64,000 bases of DNA from Mycolicibacterium monacense (GTDB taxonomy: Bacteria > Actinomycetota > Actinomycetes > Mycobacteriales > Mycobacteriaceae), in the NCBI RefSeq assembly GCF_010731575.1, contig NZ_AP022617.1, forward strand, positions 1,240,001 through 1,304,000, read 5' to 3'. The notes beneath the pieces are model-generated. The model was not told the DNA's origin. It made no database searches and was given only the letters and a program-made list of their open reading frames with translations. This document shows, one piece after another, positions 1 to 9,834 of this stretch; position 1 is the first letter of the stretch, and every line of letters starts with the position of its first letter. The position numbers were made by a program, and so were the translations under genes.

Positions 1-609
1 GACGGCGATGATCCGCGCGGCGGTCAACGCGCGCAGGATCTGCACGCCCAGATGACCCAGCCCGCCGATGCCGATGGCCACCGCGGTCGCCCCCGGCGTG
101 AGCAGCGGAAGGGACCGCTTGATCGCGTGATACGGCGTCAGCGCCGCGTCGGTCAGCGGGGCGGCCTCGACCGGGTCCAGGTCACCGAGCGGGACGAGCA
201 GGCGGGCGGCGGGCACCAGCATGTATTCCGCCATGCCGCCGTCGTAGCCGAGCCCACCGCCGGCCGCCGGCTGATCGGCCGCGCGCTCGCAGTAGTTCTC
301 CATGCCCACCTGGCACCGTTTGCAGCGTCCGCATCCCCACGGTCCGTACACCGCGACGGGTTCACCGACGCTGAAACCGCTCACCCCGGCGCCGAGGGTG
401 TGCACCCACCCCGCGTTCTCGTGGCCGAGCGTGAACGGCGGATTCCACGGCATCATCCCTGGCGCGAAATCGTGGAGCAGGTGCAGATCCGAGTGGCAGG
501 CGCCCGCGCCCGCGACGCGGATGACCACCTCACCGGGTCCGGGCTCGGGTTCCGGAACCTCCCGGATCTCCGGCGGCGTCTGCCAGGCGGAGAGCTGCAT
601 TGCCTTCAT
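1..609 (-). CDS. Zinc-dependent alcohol dehydrogenase (C-terminus beyond window)
   Basis: This is the N-terminal two-thirds of a medium-chain, NAD(P)-dependent zinc alcohol dehydrogenase; the rest lies left of the window. The visible part has the catalytic-zinc region (GAGACHSDLH and the GHENAGW histidine-glutamate), the four-cysteine structural zinc lobe (CGRCKRCQ plus the following NYC), and the start of the Rossmann fold with a GIGGLGHLG nucleotide-binding loop. The start is the ATG whose complement ends at 609; a GAGG lies 6 nt upstream, and a second in-frame ATG lies nine bases further in. It is transcribed divergently from the gene at 736, with a repeat-rich 126-bp region between them. 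The family oxidises alcohols or reduces aldehydes; the substrate cannot be told from sequence. Confidence 0.9.
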   Translation of the reverse strand, partial: MKAMQLSAWQTPPEIREVPEPEPGPGEVVIRVAGAGACHSDLHLLHDFAPGMMPWNPPFTLGHENAGWVHTLGAGVSGFSVGEPVAVYGPWGCGRCKRCQVGMENYCERAADQPAAGGGLGYDGGMAEYMLVPAARLLVPLGDLDPVEAAPLTDAALTPYHAIKRSLPLLTPGATAVAIGIGGLGHLGVQILRALTAARIIAV

Positions 610-634
610 CGTGGACCTCAATTCGAATCATCTG

Positions 635-679
635 TCACATTGGTCACAAATTTCACGTTTATCACAGAAGTATCACGGC
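635..679. promoter_or_regulatory. Phased TCAC direct-repeat array with a PhoP-box-like element
   Basis: Five TCAC tetramers start at 635, 644, 653, 662 and 673, so four are phased every 9 bp and the last follows after 11 bp. Positions 662-679 read TCACAGA, four bases, TCACGGC, which is close to the 7-4-7 direct repeat TCACAGC-N4-TCACAGC described for mycobacterial PhoP (two mismatches in fourteen). The array lies in the AT-rich divergent promoter region between the alcohol dehydrogenase and the gene at 736. Binding of a response regulator is an inference. Confidence 0.45.
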
Positions 680-735
680 AAACCTCATTATCGAGAGCCC
701 ATCTCAACCGAATCCACCAGCGAAAAGGACTCCTC

Positions 736-1203
736 ATGAACACCGTCCTCTATATCGATCCCAAGGGCGTGGTTTACGAAACCCGCGCCTTCAGCAAAGC
801 GGATATCGCCCATCTCGTGAGCGATTACGGGTTGGAAAGCCTGTCCAGCGGTGATCGCCAGTTCGATTTCTGGTTCACCCCGACCACGCGGCGTTGCCAG
901 CGCCGGGTCAATCGCAGCGCCACCGAGTTGCTGCTGGCCGCCACCGGGTTCACCGCCAAGAACGTCCCGCTCCTGCGCGGCGGCGTGGTCGTGGCCACCC
1001 ACGACACCGACGGCGACCTCGACGGTCTGAGCTGGGAACAGTTGGATCAACTCGCCCGGATCAGCCGCACGCTCACCAAGCGCGACTTCCGGGTCCTCGA
1101 CCGGCGGTTCGCCCGCGCCGACGCCCGCCTGCGGCGCCGGCCCGCCACCCCCGCCGCCGTGCCCGCCGCAACGACCGAACAGCGCGAGTCCGTGCGCCAG
1201 TGA
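736..1203 (+). CDS. Conserved hypothetical protein, basic C-terminus
   Basis: A 155-residue protein I do not recognise. The start is the ATG at 736, with AAGGA seven bases upstream. The first half is mixed alpha/beta in character and begins MNTVLYIDPKGVVYETR. The second half is helical, and the C-terminus is rich in Arg, Ala and Pro (RRFARADARLRRRPATP), suggesting a disordered basic tail that might contact nucleic acid. No signal peptide or membrane segment is visible. It is monocistronic and divergent from the alcohol dehydrogenase, and its promoter region contains the TCAC repeat array. A terminator-like palindrome begins nine bases after its stop. No function is assigned. Confidence 0.7.
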   Translation: MNTVLYIDPKGVVYETRAFSKADIAHLVSDYGLESLSSGDRQFDFWFTPTTRRCQRRVNRSATELLLAATGFTAKNVPLLRGGVVVATHDTDGDLDGLSWEQLDQLARISRTLTKRDFRVLDRRFARADARLRRRPATPAAVPAATTEQRESVRQ

Positions 1204-1211
1204 GCCCGGCG

Positions 1212-1246
1212 TGACGCGCAATCCGCCGCCACGGCGAATTGCGTCA
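1212..1246 (+). terminator. Imperfect palindrome after the gene at 736, probable terminator
   Basis: TGACGC at 1212-1217 pairs with GCGTCA at 1241-1246. The stem continues inward through AAT/ATT and CGCCG/CGGCG, with a two-base bulge and one mismatch. It starts nine bases after the stop codon at 1203 and has no U-tract, as is common for mycobacterial terminators. Confidence 0.45.
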
Positions 1247-1418
1247 TCGGTCCTGTGAGAATCAGACAATTCCCCGCCGCGACGTTGTCGAGTTCGGGCT
1301 AACCGTGCGGCGGACAACTCGTCCACCATGGAATCAACCGATGGATCGATTCGAGGAGGTGGGTGGTGATCGCCGCGCTCACCTCCGGTGGCCGTTTCGC
1401 CGACGGACGGAGATCACG

Positions 1419-2075
1419 GTGAAGCGCCACGAACCGGCCCCTCGGCACGACACGTCGCGTCGACGGCGCGACGATGCCATGGAACCCTTCGAGATCCGCG
1501 TGCCCCGGTGGCCCCTTCTCGTGCGGTTGTTCGACCGCGGGCCGTTGGTCCGCCCCACCGACCGGTTCGAGGCGCTCGTCGTGACGCTGGCCATCGTGGT
1601 GGTGCTGCTCGCGGTGCCCGTCGCCGCCGCCATCGGCACCGCGATCCACGACTCCCGCAGCCACTTCTACAACGAACAGAACGCGACCAGGCAACACGTG
1701 ACCGCGGTGGTCACCGATGTGCCGGAGTACCGGTCGTTCACCCGGACCGGCATGATGACCGTCCCGGTGGAGTGGTGGGAAGGCGACACCCGCCACACCG
1801 AGACCGTGCAGGCGCACGGCTCGGTGGACCCGGGCGACGCCGTGGACCTGTGGATCGACGCCGACGGCGCCCGGGTGCTCGCCCCGGCGCCGGCGTCGCG
1901 CGCCGCCGTCGAGGCGGTGGCGGGCGCCGCCGCGATCTGGCTGAGCGTGGCCGCGGGTGCGGCGATCCTCTCCACGCTCGTCCAGATGACGTGTGACCGC
2001 ATCCGGTCCGCCGCGTGGCAACACGACCTCGACACCCTGGTCGACGGTGGTGGCCACACCACCACCCATCCCTGA
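1419..2075 (+). CDS. Rv1733c-like two-TM membrane protein
   Basis: A 218-residue membrane protein of the Rv1733c family. It has a basic N-terminus, a first membrane helix around residues 50-72 (LVVTLAIVVVLLAVPVAA), an extracytoplasmic domain of about 90 residues, and a second helix near the C-terminus (AAAIWLSVAAGAAILSTL). Family hallmarks I recognise are the GTAIHDSRSHFY stretch after helix 1 and a short cytoplasmic tail with AWQHDLDTLV. I chose the GTG at 1419 because GGAG lies six bases upstream; the ATG at 1479 lacks a good ribosome site. In M. tuberculosis Rv1733c belongs to the DosR regulon and its function is unknown. No convincing DosR box is visible here. Confidence 0.8.
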   Translation: MKRHEPAPRHDTSRRRRDDAMEPFEIRVPRWPLLVRLFDRGPLVRPTDRFEALVVTLAIVVVLLAVPVAAAIGTAIHDSRSHFYNEQNATRQHVTAVVTDVPEYRSFTRTGMMTVPVEWWEGDTRHTETVQAHGSVDPGDAVDLWIDADGARVLAPAPASRAAVEAVAGAAAIWLSVAAGAAILSTLVQMTCDRIRSAAWQHDLDTLVDGGGHTTTHP

Positions 2076-2125
2076 CCGAGCGCCGCGCCGGTCGACCGCT
2101 GCCGCGACTTGTCGGCCGGCTTCGG

Positions 2126-2131
2126 TAGGGT
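2126..2131 (+). promoter_or_regulatory. -10 element TAGGGT for a leaderless tex mRNA
   Basis: TAGGGT fits the mycobacterial -10 consensus TANNNT and is followed by exactly six bases before the GTG at 2138, the spacing expected if transcription starts at the first base of the start codon. The AGGG within it could instead act as a ribosome site. Confidence 0.4.
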
Positions 2132-2137
2132 CTCGGC

Positions 2138-4471
2138 GTGACTTCGAGCCTGACCGTCAGATCCGTAAATGCCCGTCTCGCTGAGGAACTCGCCGTCGGT
2201 GAGGGGCAGGTCGCGGCCGCCGTCCGGTTGCTCGACGAAGGCGCCACCGTGCCGTTCATCGCCCGCTACCGCAAGGAGGTCACCGGCAGCCTCGACGACG
2301 CGCAACTGCGCACGCTCGAAGAACGCCTGAACTACCTGCGGGAACTCGACGAGCGGCGGGCGGCGGTGCTGGCCTCCATCGAGGAGCAGGGCAAACTCAC
2401 CGACGACCTCAGAACCGCGCTGCTGACCGCCGACACCAAGTCGCGGGTCGAGGACATCTACCTGCCGTACAAGCCGAAGCGGCGCACGAAGGCGCAGATC
2501 GCCAGGGAGGCGGGCCTCGAACCGCTCGCCGACCGCCTGCTCGCCGATCCGACGCTGGTCCCCGAGGATGCAGCGGCTCGGTTCCTCGCCGACGGTGTGC
2601 CCGACGCTGCCGCCGCACTCGACGGGGCGCGCCACATCCTGATCGAGCGTGCGGCCGAGGACGCCGATCTGGTCGGCGCCGTACGCGAGAAGTTCTGGAC
2701 CGACGGGGCGCTGCGCACCTCACCCCGCTCCGACGAGGTCGCCAAGACCCCGGCGGCCCAGAAGTTCCGCGACTACTTCGAATTCTCCGAACCCCTGCAG
2801 AACATGCCGTCGCACCGCGTGCTCGCGGTGATGCGCGGCGAGAAGGAAGAGGTGCTGTCGCTGAACTTCGACGGGGGAGACGACGACCTCTACCTCGCGA
2901 TGGTGGCCCAGACCCTGGGCATCGACATGGCGTCGACGGCCCCGGCGACACCGTGGCTGGCGACCACCGTCCGGTTGGCGTGGCGGGTCAAGCTGATGGT
3001 CTCGGCGGCCGTCGCCGCACGTGTCCGCCTGCGGCAACGCGCGGAAGAGGATGCGGTCGCGGTGTTCGCCCGCAACCTCAAGGACCTGCTGCTCGCCGCC
3101 CCCGCGGGTTCCCGGACCACCCTGGGCCTCGACCCGGGCTTCCGCACGGGTGTCAAGGTGGCCGTCGTCGACGGCACCGGCAAGGTCGTCGACACCTGCG
3201 CGATCTTCCCGCATCAGCCGCAGAAGCAGTGGGATCAGGCCAAGGCCACGCTCGCGGCGCTCGTCGCCCGCCACGGGGTCGAGTTGATCGCCGTCGGCAA
3301 CGGCACCGCATCGCGCGAAACCGACGCGCTGGCAGCCGAACTCATCGCCGACATCGCGGCGGCGGGGGCCAAGGCGCCGGTGAAGGCGATGGTCAGCGAG
3401 GCCGGGGCGTCGGTGTACTCCGCCTCGGCGTACGCCGCGCACGAACTGCCCGCGCTGGACGTGACGTTGCGGGGTGCGGTGTCCATCGCACGCCGGTTGC
3501 AGGATCCGCTCGCCGAACTGGTCAAGATCGAGCCGAAGTCGATCGGGGTGGGCCAGTACCAGCACGACGTGACGCCGGGGACCCTGGCGCGCAGCCTCGA
3601 CGCCGTGGTCGAGGACGCCGTCAACGCCGTCGGCGTCGACCTGAACACCGCGTCGGTGCCGCTGCTGTCCCGGGTGTCGGGTGTCACCGACACGCTCGCC
3701 GAGGCCATCGTCGCCCACCGTGAGAAGACCGGGCCGTTCCGCAACCGCACAGCACTGCTGGACGTCCCGCGCTTGGGGCCCAAGGCTTTCGAACAGTGCG
3801 CGGGCTTCCTCCGGATCACCGGCGGGGACGATCCGCTGGACGCCTCCGGTGTGCACCCCGAGGCCTACCCGGTGGTGCGGCGCATCCTCGACCGGTCGGG
3901 GGTCACCCTGACCGAGATCATCGGCAACGAACGGCAGCTGCGCTCGCTCAAACCCGCCGACTTCGCCGACGACCGGTTCGGCATCCCGACCGTCAGCGAC
4001 ATCCTGGCCGAACTCGAGAAGCCCGGCCGTGACCCCCGGCCGGCGTTCTCGACGGCGACGTTCGCGGCCGGTGTCGAGAAGGTGGCCGATCTGAAGGTCG
4101 GCATGGTGCTCGAGGGGGTGGTGACCAACGTCGCCGCGTTCGGGGCGTTCGTCGACGTCGGCGTGCACCAGGACGGGCTGGTCCACGTCTCCGCGATGGC
4201 CGACCGTTTCGTCTCCGATCCGCACGAGGTGGTGCGGTCCGGTCAGGTGGTGCGGGTCAAGGTCGTCGAGGTCGACGTGGACCGGCAGCGGATCGGGCTG
4301 AGCCTGCGCCTGGGCGACACACCGCAGCGCGACAAGGCCAAACCGCGCCAGAACGCCGGCGCGCCGCGGCCACAGCAGAAGCGAAACCCCAAGCGCGACA
4401 ACGATCGTCGCGAGAAGGCACCGTCGGGGTCGATGGCGCAGGCGCTGCGCGACGCCGGCTTCGGTCGGTAG
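2138..4471 (+). CDS. tex: Tex-family RNA-binding transcription accessory protein
   Basis: A 777-residue Tex protein, the usual length for the family. The domain order is an N-terminal helical region, a YqgF/RNase-H-like domain (LGLDPGFRTGVKVAVVD at about 330), helix-hairpin-helix motifs (GVTDTLAEAIVAHREKTG and LDVPRLGPKAFEQ near 520-560), and a C-terminal S1 RNA-binding domain (VVTNVAAFGAFVDVG near 665). A basic, disordered tail follows. Tex binds nucleic acid and is linked to transcription elongation and stress tolerance in other bacteria. The GTG start at 2138 sits six bases after a TAGGGT -10 box, so the mRNA is probably leaderless. The gene converges on the MmpL gene with four bases between the two stops. 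Confidence 0.95.
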   Translation: MTSSLTVRSVNARLAEELAVGEGQVAAAVRLLDEGATVPFIARYRKEVTGSLDDAQLRTLEERLNYLRELDERRAAVLASIEEQGKLTDDLRTALLTADTKSRVEDIYLPYKPKRRTKAQIAREAGLEPLADRLLADPTLVPEDAAARFLADGVPDAAAALDGARHILIERAAEDADLVGAVREKFWTDGALRTSPRSDEVAKTPAAQKFRDYFEFSEPLQNMPSHRVLAVMRGEKEEVLSLNFDGGDDDLYLAMVAQTLGIDMASTAPATPWLATTVRLAWRVKLMVSAAVAARVRLRQRAEEDAVAVFARNLKDLLLAAPAGSRTTLGLDPGFRTGVKVAVVDGTGKVVDTCAIFPHQPQKQWDQAKATLAALVARHGVELIAVGNGTASRETDALAAELIADIAAAGAKAPVKAMVSEAGASVYSASAYAAHELPALDVTLRGAVSIARRLQDPLAELVKIEPKSIGVGQYQHDVTPGTLARSLDAVVEDAVNAVGVDLNTASVPLLSRVSGVTDTLAEAIVAHREKTGPFRNRTALLDVPRLGPKAFEQCAGFLRITGGDDPLDASGVHPEAYPVVRRILDRSGVTLTEIIGNERQLRSLKPADFADDRFGIPTVSDILAELEKPGRDPRPAFSTATFAAGVEKVADLKVGMVLEGVVTNVAAFGAFVDVGVHQDGLVHVSAMADRFVSDPHEVVRSGQVVRVKVVEVDVDRQRIGLSLRLGDTPQRDKAKPRQNAGAPRPQQKRNPKRDNDRREKAPSGSMAQALRDAGFGR

Positions 4472-4475
4472 GGGT

Positions 4476-7343
4476 TCAGCGGCGGATCAGTGAACCCGTC
4501 GTCGCCGGCCGTTGACGCACCCGCTGAGGCCACCAGAACCAGCGGCCCAGCAGCGCCGCGATCGACGGCGTCATGAACGCCCGGATCACCAGCGTGTCGA
4601 AGATCAGTCCCAGGCCGATCGTCGTGCCGATCTGCGCGGCCACGGTCAGCTCGCTGACCACCATCGACATCATTGTGAACGCGAACACCAGACCCGCGGC
4701 TGTCACCACCGACCCGGTTCCGCCCATCGCACGGATGATCCCGGTGTTGATCCCCGCCGGGATCTCCTCCTTCAGGCGCGCGACCAACAGCAGGTTGTAG
4801 TCCGCGCCCACGGCCAACAGGATGATGACGGCCATCGCCATCACCATGAAGTGCAGTTCGATCCCGAACACGTGCTGCCACACCAGCACCGACAACCCGA
4901 ACGACGCGCCCAGTGACAGCACCACGGTGCCGACGATCACCGCCGCGGCCACCAATGCCCGCGTCAGGATCAGCATGATGATGAAAATCAATGACAGCGC
5001 GGCGATTCCGGCGATCAGCAGATCCCAGTTGTTGCCTTCCTGCATATCCTTGAACGCCGCGGCGGTGCCGCCGATGTAGATGCGCGAACCCTCCAGCGGG
5101 GTGCCCTTGATGGCTTCCTTGGCCGCGGTCTCGATGGCGTCGATGCGTTCGATGCCCTCGACTGTCAGCGGGTCACCCTCGTGGGAGATGATGAACCGGA
5201 CCGCGCGGCCGTTCGGCGAGATGAAGCTCTCCATACCGCGTTTGAAATCCTCGTTCTCGAAGATCTCCGGGGGCAGGTAGAACGTGTCGTCGTTCATGGC
5301 TTCGTTGAACGCATCGGCCATCGCCGTCGAGTTCACGTCCATCGCGGCCTGCTGCTCCAGCAGGGCCGACTGCGTGGAGTGCATCGACAGCATCGTCGCG
5401 CGCGCGGTCTGCATGGTCTCGATCGTCTGCGGCATGATCGCCAGAAGCTGGGGCATCAGCGCGTCGAGCCGCTCCATGTCCGGGATGATCGCCTGGAAGT
5501 CCTCGGTCATGGTGTTGACCCCGTCGAGGGCATCGAACACCGACCGCATCGACGCGCACACCGGGATGTTGAAGCAGTGCGGCTCCCAGTAGAAGTAGTT
5601 GCGGATCGGCCGGAAGAAGTCGTCGAAATCGGAGATGCTGTCCCGCAGTTCGGCGATCTCGACGGACAGGTCCTTGGACTTGCCCACCAGGTCGTGGGTG
5701 GTCGCGCTCATCTGCTCCATCAACGCGATCATCTCGGTCATCGTGTCGACGGATTTCTCCATTTCGTCGGCCTGCAGCAGGAGCATCTCCATGTTCCCCT
5801 GCAGGTACGGCCGGGTCATCGCCTGCATCACCCCGCCGAGGCTCATCTGCGCCGGGATGGTGGCGTTCTCCAGCGGTTTGCCCTGGGGGCGGGTGATGGC
5901 CTGAACGGACCCGATGCCCTCGACGCGGTAGACCGCCTTGGCGATCTTGTCGATGACGAGGAAGTCGGCGGGGTTGCGCAGATCCCTGTCGGTCTCGACG
6001 AGCAGCAGTTCGGGGTTCATCGTGGCGACGGAGAAGTGCCGTTCGGCGGCCGCGAAACCCTCCATCGCGGGCAGGTCGTCCGGCAGGTAGTTGCGGTCGT
6101 TGTAGTTGGTCTTGTAACCCGGCAGGGTGAGCAGACCGATCAGCGACAGCGCGATCGTGAGCAGCAGGATCGGGCCGGGCCAGCGGACCACCGCCGCACC
6201 GAGGCGGCGCCAGCCGCGGATCCGCATCGCCCGCTTGGGTTCCAGCAGGCCGAACCGGGTGGCGACGGTGATCAACGCCGGACCCAGGGTCAGCGCGACG
6301 AACACCGCGATGGTCATGCCGACGGCCAGGGGGACGCCGAGCGACTGGAAGTACGGCAACCGCGTGAAGCTCAGGCAGAACGTCGCACCGGCGATCGTCA
6401 TACCGGAGCCGAGCACCACGTGGGCGGTGCCGGCGAACATCGTGTAGAACGCGGACTCGCGGTCCTCGCCTGCGGTGCGGGCCTCCTGGTAGCGGCCGAT
6501 CAGGAAGATCGCGTAGTCGGTCGCCGCGGCGATCGCGAGCGCGACCAGCAGCGTGGTCGCGAACGTCGAGAGCCCGATCAGCTCGTGGTAGCCCAGGAAC
6601 GCCACCACACCGCGCGCCGCGGACAGACCGAGCAGCACCATGCCGAGGACCAGCAGCACGGTGGTGATCGACCGGTACACGATCAGCAGCACCACGATGA
6701 TCACGGCGAACGTGACCATCTCGATGACGCGCACACTGCGGTCGCCGGCGATCTGCTGGTCGGCGGCCAGCGCCGAGCCGCCGGTGACGTGCACCTTCAC
6801 CCCGGGTGGGGGCGACAGACCGGTGACGACGTCCTGCACGGCCTTGACCGACTCGTTCGCCAGCGCCTCGCCCTGGTTGCCGGCCAGATACAGCTGGACG
6901 TAGGCGGCCTTGCCGTCGCCGCTCAGCGCGCCCGCCTCGGTCAGCGGATCACCCCAGAAGTCCTGAATGTGTTCGACGTGGACGGTGTCGGCCTCGAGCC
7001 GGTCGACCATGTCGTTGTAGAAGCGGTGCGCCTCATCGCCGAGGCGCTGTTCGCCCTCCAGCACGATCATGACCGAACTGTCGGATTCGAACTCCTCGAA
7101 GACCTCCCCGGCGCGGGTCATGGCGATCACCGAGGGTGCTTCGGCGGGGGCCATCGACACCGACCGCATCTGGCTGACGACCTCGAGTTGCGGCACCGTC
7201 AGCGACAGGACCGCGACCAGCAGGATCCAGCCGAGGATGATCGGGATCGCGAACCGCCGGATCCATTTCGCCGGACCGGTGCGAGCAGTGCGTTCTGACG
7301 GGGGACCGAGACGGCGCCCAGCCTCAACGTGCGAGTTGGGCAA
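4476..7343 (-). CDS. MmpL-family RND transporter
   Basis: A 955-residue MmpL transporter of the RND superfamily, which exports lipids or siderophores across the mycobacterial inner membrane using the proton gradient. It has an N-terminal membrane helix, a large periplasmic loop, a five-to-six-helix bundle with the [15 protein letters not shown] motif, a second large periplasmic loop with long helices ([12 protein letters not shown]...), and a second bundle with [15 protein letters not shown]. The Asp-Tyr pairs of the two bundles are the family's proton-relay residues. I chose the TTG at 7343, which has GGAGG upstream; the frame stays open to an ATG at 7460. No mmpS is adjacent, and the length and loop sequence resemble MmpL4/MmpL5. 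Substrate unknown. Confidence 0.93.
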   Translation of the reverse strand: MPNSHVEAGRRLGPPSERTARTGPAKWIRRFAIPIILGWILLVAVLSLTVPQLEVVSQMRSVSMAPAEAPSVIAMTRAGEVFEEFESDSSVMIVLEGEQRLGDEAHRFYNDMVDRLEADTVHVEHIQDFWGDPLTEAGALSGDGKAAYVQLYLAGNQGEALANESVKAVQDVVTGLSPPPGVKVHVTGGSALAADQQIAGDRSVRVIEMVTFAVIIVVLLIVYRSITTVLLVLGMVLLGLSAARGVVAFLGYHELIGLSTFATTLLVALAIAAATDYAIFLIGRYQEARTAGEDRESAFYTMFAGTAHVVLGSGMTIAGATFCLSFTRLPYFQSLGVPLAVGMTIAVFVALTLGPALITVATRFGLLEPKRAMRIRGWRRLGAAVVRWPGPILLLTIALSLIGLLTLPGYKTNYNDRNYLPDDLPAMEGFAAAERHFSVATMNPELLLVETDRDLRNPADFLVIDKIAKAVYRVEGIGSVQAITRPQGKPLENATIPAQMSLGGVMQAMTRPYLQGNMEMLLLQADEMEKSVDTMTEMIALMEQMSATTHDLVGKSKDLSVEIAELRDSISDFDDFFRPIRNYFYWEPHCFNIPVCASMRSVFDALDGVNTMTEDFQAIIPDMERLDALMPQLLAIMPQTIETMQTARATMLSMHSTQSALLEQQAAMDVNSTAMADAFNEAMNDDTFYLPPEIFENEDFKRGMESFISPNGRAVRFIISHEGDPLTVEGIERIDAIETAAKEAIKGTPLEGSRIYIGGTAAAFKDMQEGNNWDLLIAGIAALSLIFIIMLILTRALVAAAVIVGTVVLSLGASFGLSVLVWQHVFGIELHFMVMAMAVIILLAVGADYNLLLVARLKEEIPAGINTGIIRAMGGTGSVVTAAGLVFAFTMMSMVVSELTVAAQIGTTIGLGLIFDTLVIRAFMTPSIAALLGRWFWWPQRVRQRPATTGSLIRR

Positions 7344-7557
7344 CGTGGTGAAATCCTCCGTGACGTGGTGTCGTGAGTAGTGATAGCAGACCGCGCAACG
7401 TTTTAGGGGCCTCCCTCTCGGCACCGGTCCGCTCGTGGAAGTGCGTGTGGGATGTGCCACGAATCCGTCCCCGGCCGACCGGGAACACTGTTGTCACCGG
7501 ATCCGGCGGGTAGTCGGTACCGGTACGGTCGGGACGGACTGAAAGGACTCACTTCTG

Positions 7558-9126
7558 ATGGCCACCCCGCACGGCGGCTCGCGGCTCGGTACCCGGTTCG
7601 GCCCGTACGAACTCCGGTCCCTGATCGGAGTCGGCGGGATGGGCGAGGTGTACCGCGCCTACGACACGGTCAAGGGCCGTACGGTCGCGCTGAAACTGCT
7701 GCGCGCGGAGATGGCCGCCGACCCGAGCTTCCAGGAGCGCTTCCGCCGCGAGTCCCGCGTCGCGGCCCGGCTGCAGGAACCGCACGTCATCCCGGTGCAC
7801 GACTTCGGTGACATCGGCGGTGTCCTCTACATCGACATGCGCCTGGTCGAAGGCGCCAGCCTCAAGGACGTATTGCAGGCCGGCGGGCCCCTCGACGCCA
7901 AACGGGCGGCCTCGATCATCGCCCAGGTCGCCGCGGCGCTCGACGCCGCGCATGCCGACGGACTCGTCCACCGCGACGTCAAACCCGAGAACGTCCTGCT
8001 CAACCCCGACGACTTCGCCTATCTGGTGGATTTCGGGATCGCCCACACCGGTGGGGATCCGGGTGTCACGTCGACCGGGATGATCGTCGGGTCGTCGGCG
8101 TACATGGCGCCGGAGCGGTTCAGCGGCGGACCCGTCGGCCCGCCCGCCGACGTGTACTCGCTGACCTGCCTGCTCTACGAGTGCCTGACCGGTAAACCAC
8201 CGTTCGAGACCGGTGCCCTGCAACAACTGATGAGCGCCCATATGTTCGCGCCGCCGCCGCGGCCGAGCATCATGCGGCGCGGGATCAGCCGCGCGTTCGA
8301 CGACGTCATCGCCCGGGGGATGGCCAAACAGCCGGGGGACAGGTTCCCGACCGCCGGTGACCTGGCCAAGGCGGCCTCCGCCGCGGCGATGCAGCCCGCA
8401 GCGCCCGCCGCCGGTGCCGCCGCCGCAGCGCCGCCGAACAGCACCCGCCAATTCTCGTCGGTGTTCGCCAACCCCGCCGCCACCGGCTTCACCCCGTATC
8501 CGCCCGCGGCGCCTCGACCCCCGGCGAAACCGCAGGCGAAGAAGAACACCGCACAGGTGGTGCTGATCGCCGCGATCATCGTGATGTTCGGGGTGGCCGC
8601 CGTGCTGGCCGCGATCCTCGCGTTCAACGGGCAGGACAGCACGCCCACGGCCCGCACGACGCTGACCCCCACCACCGCCCCGTACGACGAGAGCATCCCG
8701 ACCACCACCGAGTCGACCACCCCGAGCACCACACCGTCGACCACCAGCACCACGCCGTCCACGACGAGCACCTCGCCGTCGACGTCGACCACCGCCCCGG
8801 CGGGAGTGTCGGGGGCCGACGGGCAGGGTTTCGTCGGCCACTACGCACGGTGCGAATCCGGCGGCTCCCCGGCGGCGATGGTGCGCACCGCGCAGTCACT
8901 GGCCATCGTGTGCCGCAACGACGATGACGAGTACTACTACCGCGGCGAACGGCTCAGCGACGGCGCGACGATCGAGCTGCAGGATGCCAAGCCCGCAGGC
9001 GGCGGATACGACGTGGTCGACCCGTCCGGCGGTGCCCGCTACGAAGTTCGGCCCGACCGGCTCACCATCGTGAGCAACGGCCGGGCCGATACCTCGGAGC
9101 GCGTACTGGAGTACTACTCGGACTAG
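7558..9126 (+). CDS. Transmembrane Ser/Thr protein kinase (PknE/F/H-like)
   Basis: A 522-residue eukaryotic-type receptor kinase. The kinase domain (residues 17-270) has a glycine loop GVGGMGEVY, catalytic Lys46 (VALK), HRDVKPEN with Asp140, DFG at 158-160, and an activation loop with threonines before APERF. A Pro/Ala-rich juxtamembrane segment leads to one membrane helix (about 332-356). A Ser/Thr/Pro-rich linker of about 45 residues (repeats of TTPST type) then joins an extracellular sensor of about 105 residues that contains two cysteines. The start has a GAAAGGA ribosome site. It is divergent from the MmpL gene across 214 bp. The layout matches PknE, PknF and PknH, but the sensor domain does not let me pick an ortholog. 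Confidence 0.95.
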   Translation: MATPHGGSRLGTRFGPYELRSLIGVGGMGEVYRAYDTVKGRTVALKLLRAEMAADPSFQERFRRESRVAARLQEPHVIPVHDFGDIGGVLYIDMRLVEGASLKDVLQAGGPLDAKRAASIIAQVAAALDAAHADGLVHRDVKPENVLLNPDDFAYLVDFGIAHTGGDPGVTSTGMIVGSSAYMAPERFSGGPVGPPADVYSLTCLLYECLTGKPPFETGALQQLMSAHMFAPPPRPSIMRRGISRAFDDVIARGMAKQPGDRFPTAGDLAKAASAAAMQPAAPAAGAAAAAPPNSTRQFSSVFANPAATGFTPYPPAAPRPPAKPQAKKNTAQVVLIAAIIVMFGVAAVLAAILAFNGQDSTPTARTTLTPTTAPYDESIPTTTESTTPSTTPSTTSTTPSTTSTSPSTSTTAPAGVSGADGQGFVGHYARCESGGSPAAMVRTAQSLAIVCRNDDDEYYYRGERLSDGATIELQDAKPAGGGYDVVDPSGGARYEVRPDRLTIVSNGRADTSERVLEYYSD

Positions 9127-9132
9127 CTGCGG

Positions 9133-9816
9133 CTAGTTTCCGTTCTTCGCCGCGCGCTCCTGCTGACGCTTTTCCTTCTCGGTCTCCGCGAGATCCTCGA
9201 CGCGGTCGGCCTGCGCCCGCTTGGCGGCGGCGTTACCGGCCTTGTCGGCGGCGTCGTCGAGCTTGCCCTGCGCGACCTTCTCGATGCTCCTCTCGGTCGC
9301 CGAGATCACGGCCTCTTCCTGGCGGCGGGCGGCCTCGGCCGACTTCACCCGCTGCGCAGCGATCTGGTCGGCCTGCTGCTTGGCGTCGGCGGCCTTCTTC
9401 TGGGCGGTCTGCACGGCATTCTGTTTACGCTCGGACGCCGTCTCGCGTGACTCCTTGATCTCACGTTCCCGGTCCTGCTCCGCCTGCATCTGCTCGCGCT
9501 TGGCCTGCTCGCGGGTCGATTCGAGATTCGCCTCGGCCTGCTGGTGCACCTCGGTGGCGGTCTCGTCGAGTTGAGCCGCCCGGCGCAGGGCCTCGCTGCG
9601 CTCGATCAACGCCGCGCCGCGATGTTCGACCTCGGGTGCGCTGAGTGCATTGCCGACCGCGAGGTCGAGCATGCCCAGCGAGCGTTCGTAGAACAGCCGG
9701 GCGGGTGCCTCTGCGTCGAGGCGTGCCACGACCCGGTCCTCGATCACCTGCAGGGGGATCCGGGCGATCTGGTACTGGAATCGCAGTACGGCGAATGGGA
9801 CGTCGGTGACTCTCAT
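9133..9816 (-). CDS. Coiled-coil protein, 'IF2 family' type of mycobacteria
   Basis: A 227-residue cytoplasmic protein. The first 75 residues form a compact helical domain (VPFAVLRFQYQIARIPLQVIE). The remainder is a long, highly charged Ala/Glu/Gln/Lys coiled coil. Mycobacterial relatives are often labelled 'IF2 family translation initiation factor' because of this low-complexity helix, but no GTPase domain is present and the label should not be believed. The start is the ATG at 9816 with AGGAG six bases upstream; a TTG one codon earlier is less likely. It lies 18 bp downstream of the CsbD-domain gene and is almost certainly cotranscribed with it. A structural or stress role is plausible. Confidence 0.75.
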   Translation of the reverse strand: MRVTDVPFAVLRFQYQIARIPLQVIEDRVVARLDAEAPARLFYERSLGMLDLAVGNALSAPEVEHRGAALIERSEALRRAAQLDETATEVHQQAEANLESTREQAKREQMQAEQDREREIKESRETASERKQNAVQTAQKKAADAKQQADQIAAQRVKSAEAARRQEEAVISATERSIEKVAQGKLDDAADKAGNAAAKRAQADRVEDLAETEKEKRQQERAAKNGN

Positions 9817-9834
9817 CAATTACTCCTGGGTTCT

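Noticed and set aside
1247..1418. Possible DosR box upstream of the Rv1733c-like gene
   Set aside because: The best stretch (TTCGGGCTAACCGTGC) lacks the GGGAC...GTCCC symmetry, so DosR control is not claimed.
5181..7298. Long plus-strand open frame (705 codons) opposite the MmpL gene
   Set aside because: A shadow of a real high-GC gene. Composition is His/Arg/Gln-rich without any domain, and the minus-strand product is a textbook MmpL.
8690..8800. Tandem ACC/TCG-type repeats that look like a satellite or CRISPR
   Set aside because: They encode the Thr/Ser/Pro linker of the membrane kinase; there are no spacers and no cas genes.
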